Source: Pseudomonas rustica (GTDB lineage Bacteria > Pseudomonadota > Gammaproteobacteria > Pseudomonadales > Pseudomonadaceae). From it: a stretch of DNA of 64,000 nt. Position numbers and translations under genes: made by a program. Position 1 is the first letter of the stretch. The number at the start of each line of letters is the position of its first letter. The notes under the pieces were generated by a model. The model was given only the letters and a program-made list of their open reading frames with translations, did not search any database and had not been told where the DNA came from. The DNA lies in NCBI RefSeq assembly GCF_018336155.1, contig NZ_JAGYHF010000008.1, positions 124,001-188,000 of the forward strand. Direction: 5' to 3'. This document shows, piece after piece, positions 61,470 through 64,000 of the stretch.

Positions 61470-62950
61470 GGCTGGCCCCCTGATTTGTCCAGACGCTCAA
61501 CACGCAATCCGTCGTCGGTCTGATTCACGCCTATCCGGACCTTGTCGCCCGTTTTAAGGCCCTGCATCAGAGCGGGATTGGCGAGCGGGAACGTCATCGT
61601 CATGCCAGGCATGCCCAGCGTCTTGAAAGGGCCGTGAGCGAGAGTGACTTCCTTATCGTTGATCTCAACGATTTGCCCATCCGCTTCATGCAAACCCGCG
61701 GCAGCTGCACTGGTGGGTGAAGGTTCCTCTGATTTGGCCACGATGCCCTTAAGACTGGCCTCCGAGTCGAGCAGGAACTGGCCAGAGCTAACCACTTTCT
61801 GGCCCTCTTCCAACCCTTTCAATATGGCCGTCTTGCCATCGCCTTCCTGCCCAAGTTGCACCTCCACGGGACGATAGCGACCGGCGCCTTCAGCGAGCAT
61901 CACTAGGGCACGTCGACCGGTGCGAATGACCGCCTCGCTCGGCACCCACAGCACACTTTGCTCCGTTGAGCGATTGAGGCTCACTCGTGCAGTCATACCC
62001 GGCCTTAGACGGCCTTCTGGGTTAGGTAATTCGACGCGCACGCGAAGGGTGCGACTATCGGGATTGGTTTCTGGAAGAATCGCGCTTACCACGCCATTGA
62101 GCACGACGCCTGGGAACGCGGGCAAACGCGCCTCAGCCACTTGCCCCAGCTGAATCGACCCCGATTCAGTCTCCGGGACCGCCAGAGCCAGCCAGACGTT
62201 ACTCAAACCATTCACGCGTGCCAGTGTTTCGCCGGCAGCAACTGTCATACCTTCGCGCACATCGAGTTCTTGCAACACCCCACTGATGGGGCTGGTGAGG
62301 GTCAGGTTTGGTTGGACTTTGCCACTGCGCTCTACTTGAGCAATCGATGCCGCCGGCATCCCGGTGAGCCGCAAACGCTGGCGAGCCGCTGCCAGCAAGC
62401 CCGCATCGCCACTACGCTTGAGTGCGAGAAACTCCTCCTGAGCCGCAGACCACTCCGGGACAAGAATATCCGCCAAAGCGGCGTTGGCTTTAATCACATC
62501 GCCAGGAGCGCGGGCATACACACGCTCGACGAAACCCGCCGTACGGGCCTGGATGACGGCAACGTCGCGCTCGTTGAAGGTCAATACACCCACAACATCC
62601 AGACTCGAATCAAACACACCTCGACTGACAGTAGCCAGTCGCACGCCAAGATTCTGGGTCAGGCTTGGATCAATGCGAACAGTGGCGCTGTCCCCCTTGC
62701 TATCCGCGTACTGAGGGACCATCTCCATGTCCATGAAGGGCGACTTACCCGGCTTATCGAATTTCTGTTGTGGGTACATGGGGTCGTACCAATACAGAAC
62801 CTTGCGATCGACTGATGGCTTCGGCTTCTGCTCCGATGCTGCATCCGGTACTGCGCTCACCCTCGGTTGGGCCAACCAGTAACCACCGGCGACTCCCAAA
62901 GCAATTGAGATGCTGACAACAAAAACCCCTTTCCATGTTCGAGAGATCAT
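61466..62950 (-). CDS. cusB: CusB adaptor with fused CusF domain
   Basis: 494 residues. Membrane anchor (about 9-27), then the heavy-metal-binding segment LYWYDPMYPQQKFDKPGKSP, the adaptor barrel-sandwich and hairpin (LTSPISGVLQELDVREGMTV, RLRPGMTARVSLNRS), and from about 418 a CusF-type copper chaperone domain: GQIVEINDKEVTLAHGPFKT and MPGMTMTFPLANPALMQGLK, with the Met ligands of CusF. Fusion ties the chaperone to the pump and replaces a separate cusF gene. ATG overlaps the cusC stop. Confidence 0.94.
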   Translation of the reverse strand: MISRTWKGVFVVSISIALGVAGGYWLAQPRVSAVPDAASEQKPKPSVDRKVLYWYDPMYPQQKFDKPGKSPFMDMEMVPQYADSKGDSATVRIDPSLTQNLGVRLATVSRGVFDSSLDVVGVLTFNERDVAVIQARTAGFVERVYARAPGDVIKANAALADILVPEWSAAQEEFLALKRSGDAGLLAAARQRLRLTGMPAASIAQVERSGKVQPNLTLTSPISGVLQELDVREGMTVAAGETLARVNGLSNVWLALAVPETESGSIQLGQVAEARLPAFPGVVLNGVVSAILPETNPDSRTLRVRVELPNPEGRLRPGMTARVSLNRSTEQSVLWVPSEAVIRTGRRALVMLAEGAGRYRPVEVQLGQEGDGKTAILKGLEEGQKVVSSGQFLLDSEASLKGIVAKSEEPSPTSAAAAGLHEADGQIVEINDKEVTLAHGPFKTLGMPGMTMTFPLANPALMQGLKTGDKVRIGVNQTDDGLRVERLDKSGGQP

Positions 62951-64000
62951 TGAGCGGACTCCCCATAGGCGAAATACAGGCGAGCGCTGGTGAGAGCACG
63001 CTGCTCTTCAACATCAATCTGCTTGAGTCGGGCTTCGATAAGCTCGCGCCGAGCGGCCACGACGGAGTTCAAATCGCCCTTGCCGGCGCGATAGCTAGCC
63101 ATAGTGAGCTCGACCTTTTCTTTAGCCAAAGGGAGCAGACTGCTCTGGGATCGATGGACGGCGCGATTCAGGCGCTCATAGTCGGCCACCTGATCTTCTA
63201 GTTGCTGGGTGTGCTCGCGTGAAAGGACTTCACGCTCAGCCTCAAGCTGGTTGAGTTCCGCGTGCTTGGCTGCAATTTTGGGGTTTTGTCGTGAGTCAGG
63301 AAACAGCGGTAGATCCCATGAAAATTGCACGCTGACCATGTCGCCGAACTCTCGGCCGCGATTCTGATAGTCGACTTCCCAGCTCCAATCCGACTGTTTT
63401 TCCGCTTCGGCTTCACGGACCTTGGCTTGCGCTTCGCGGGTCATTGGTTCAAACGCTGCCAATTCTGGGTGATGTTGCAGCTTATGAGAGTAACCAGATG
63501 CGTCGACAGGCCATTCAGGCAAGCTACCCACAGGTTTGTCGTTGGCGGCCGGTCCAATCCAGCGCTTCAGGGCCGCTCGGGCCTGCGCTCTCTGGCGAAT
63601 CAGATCGTCCTGCTGCTCTTCCAGTTGTGCCGCTTCCTGTTTGGGCGTTACTGCATCAGCAGGTTGAGCGCCGCCGCCGGCAATTTGTGCCCGGACGGTA
63701 TCGGCCAGCAGACGGTTTTCTTTGTAGAAGTCCTGAAACAGCGTGTCTTTGCGCTCAACCGAGTAGCTGTTGATCCAGGCCAACGCCGTGGCCTGACGAA
63801 CCTTTAGACGTTCGACCCGGCGCTCAGCGGCTGCGCGGTCAATGGCCGCATCAGCGACCTCGACTCGGGCTTTGCGCTTGGCGCTGTTGGGCATCTCCTG
63901 ACTGACTCCGACCATTCGCATAGTCATGAAGTCCTGGTCGATGCTCCAACGATCCGGGCCCCCAATGGGGTAGTTCTGTACGCCTAGCAGCAACTTGGGA
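62947..64000 (-). CDS. cusC: CusC outer-membrane factor (5' end beyond window)
   Basis: At least 351 residues of a TolC-like protein; the frame is open to the edge of the window (PKLLLGVQNYPIGG at the right end), so the N-terminus is missing. Long alpha-helical hairpins rich in Ala, Glu and Arg (VADAAIDRAAAERRVERLKV, RELIEARLKQIDVEEQRALT) and FSWDLPLFPDSRQNPKIAAK, typical of the outer-membrane efflux family. First gene of the visible cusCBA, coupled to cusB by ATGA. Confidence 0.9.
   Translation of the reverse strand, partial: PKLLLGVQNYPIGGPDRWSIDQDFMTMRMVGVSQEMPNSAKRKARVEVADAAIDRAAAERRVERLKVRQATALAWINSYSVERKDTLFQDFYKENRLLADTVRAQIAGGGAQPADAVTPKQEAAQLEEQQDDLIRQRAQARAALKRWIGPAANDKPVGSLPEWPVDASGYSHKLQHHPELAAFEPMTREAQAKVREAEAEKQSDWSWEVDYQNRGREFGDMVSVQFSWDLPLFPDSRQNPKIAAKHAELNQLEAEREVLSREHTQQLEDQVADYERLNRAVHRSQSSLLPLAKEKVELTMASYRAGKGDLNSVVAARRELIEARLKQIDVEEQRALTSARLYFAYGESAQ

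Noticed and set aside
1..64000. tRNA, rRNA, prophage or integrase genes
   Set aside because: None seen; the islands have end-like repeats but no recombinase in the window.

Overview
The window reads as a chromosomal segment of a Pseudomonas of the fluorescens complex. The evidence is the set of Pseudomonas-type REP inverted repeats (5194-5270, 9878-9972, 24193-24282, 28059-28141), a complete common polysaccharide antigen (A-band, D-rhamnan) locus, and OprD-, PtrA- and DUF2790-type genes. It divides into a core-like left part (1 to about 28.1 kb, GC-rich, with REPs) and an accessory right part (about 28.15 to 64 kb, mostly more AT-rich, no REP noticed) devoted to metal resistance and phage defence.

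Core part. 1-3579 (minus) holds three overlapping SPFH/HflK-HflC-like membrane genes. One has a histidine-rich N-terminus, and a Zur-like palindrome lies in front of the operon. Then come lpdA, a divergent AsnC regulator/LysE exporter pair, and a lipoprotein/TPR two-gene operon. 9967-14729 (minus) is an operon of two glycosyltransferases and two related methyltransferases with an apparent acyltransferase remnant between them. It diverges from the CPA operon rmd-gmd-wbpW-wzm-wzt-wbpX-wbpY-wbpZ (15157-24167). Together these would make GDP-D-rhamnose, polymerise the rhamnan, export it by an ABC transporter, and probably decorate it. A flavin/FAD/2Fe-2S fusion oxidoreductase, a GST and a LysR regulator follow.

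Accessory part. It opens with three copies of a 16-bp transposase-site-like repeat (28156-28293). Next are a DUF6957 gene and a decayed module: a frameshifted PAT/ArsN-like acetyltransferase and an aquaporin tail. An OprD-family porin, a probable small RNA, two small PtrA/DUF2790-type exported proteins, czcCBA with czcRS, an orphan czcR paralogue, eptA, an exported retropepsin-like protease, czcD, cadA with an unusually cysteine-rich N-terminus, a dsbA-like/dsbB pair and cadR follow. At least six promoters (porin, small RNA, DUF2790 gene, PtrA-like gene, czcC and 42.3 kb) share a box with a GTAAT core about 33 bp before a -10-like hexamer, which suggests one regulon, probably CzcR/CopR-type. 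A MerR-type dyad precedes both cadA and dsbB.

Defence segment (51872-57973). A type II CBASS operon runs cap5 (HNH-SAVED nuclease), CD-NTase, cap2 (E1-E2) and cap3 (JAMM peptidase). Beside it lie a DEDD-type exonuclease and an AbrB-DUF2384 antitoxin-like protein with no visible toxin. The right edge (58326-64000) is cusCBA copper/silver efflux, with a CusF domain fused to CusB; cusC runs off the window.
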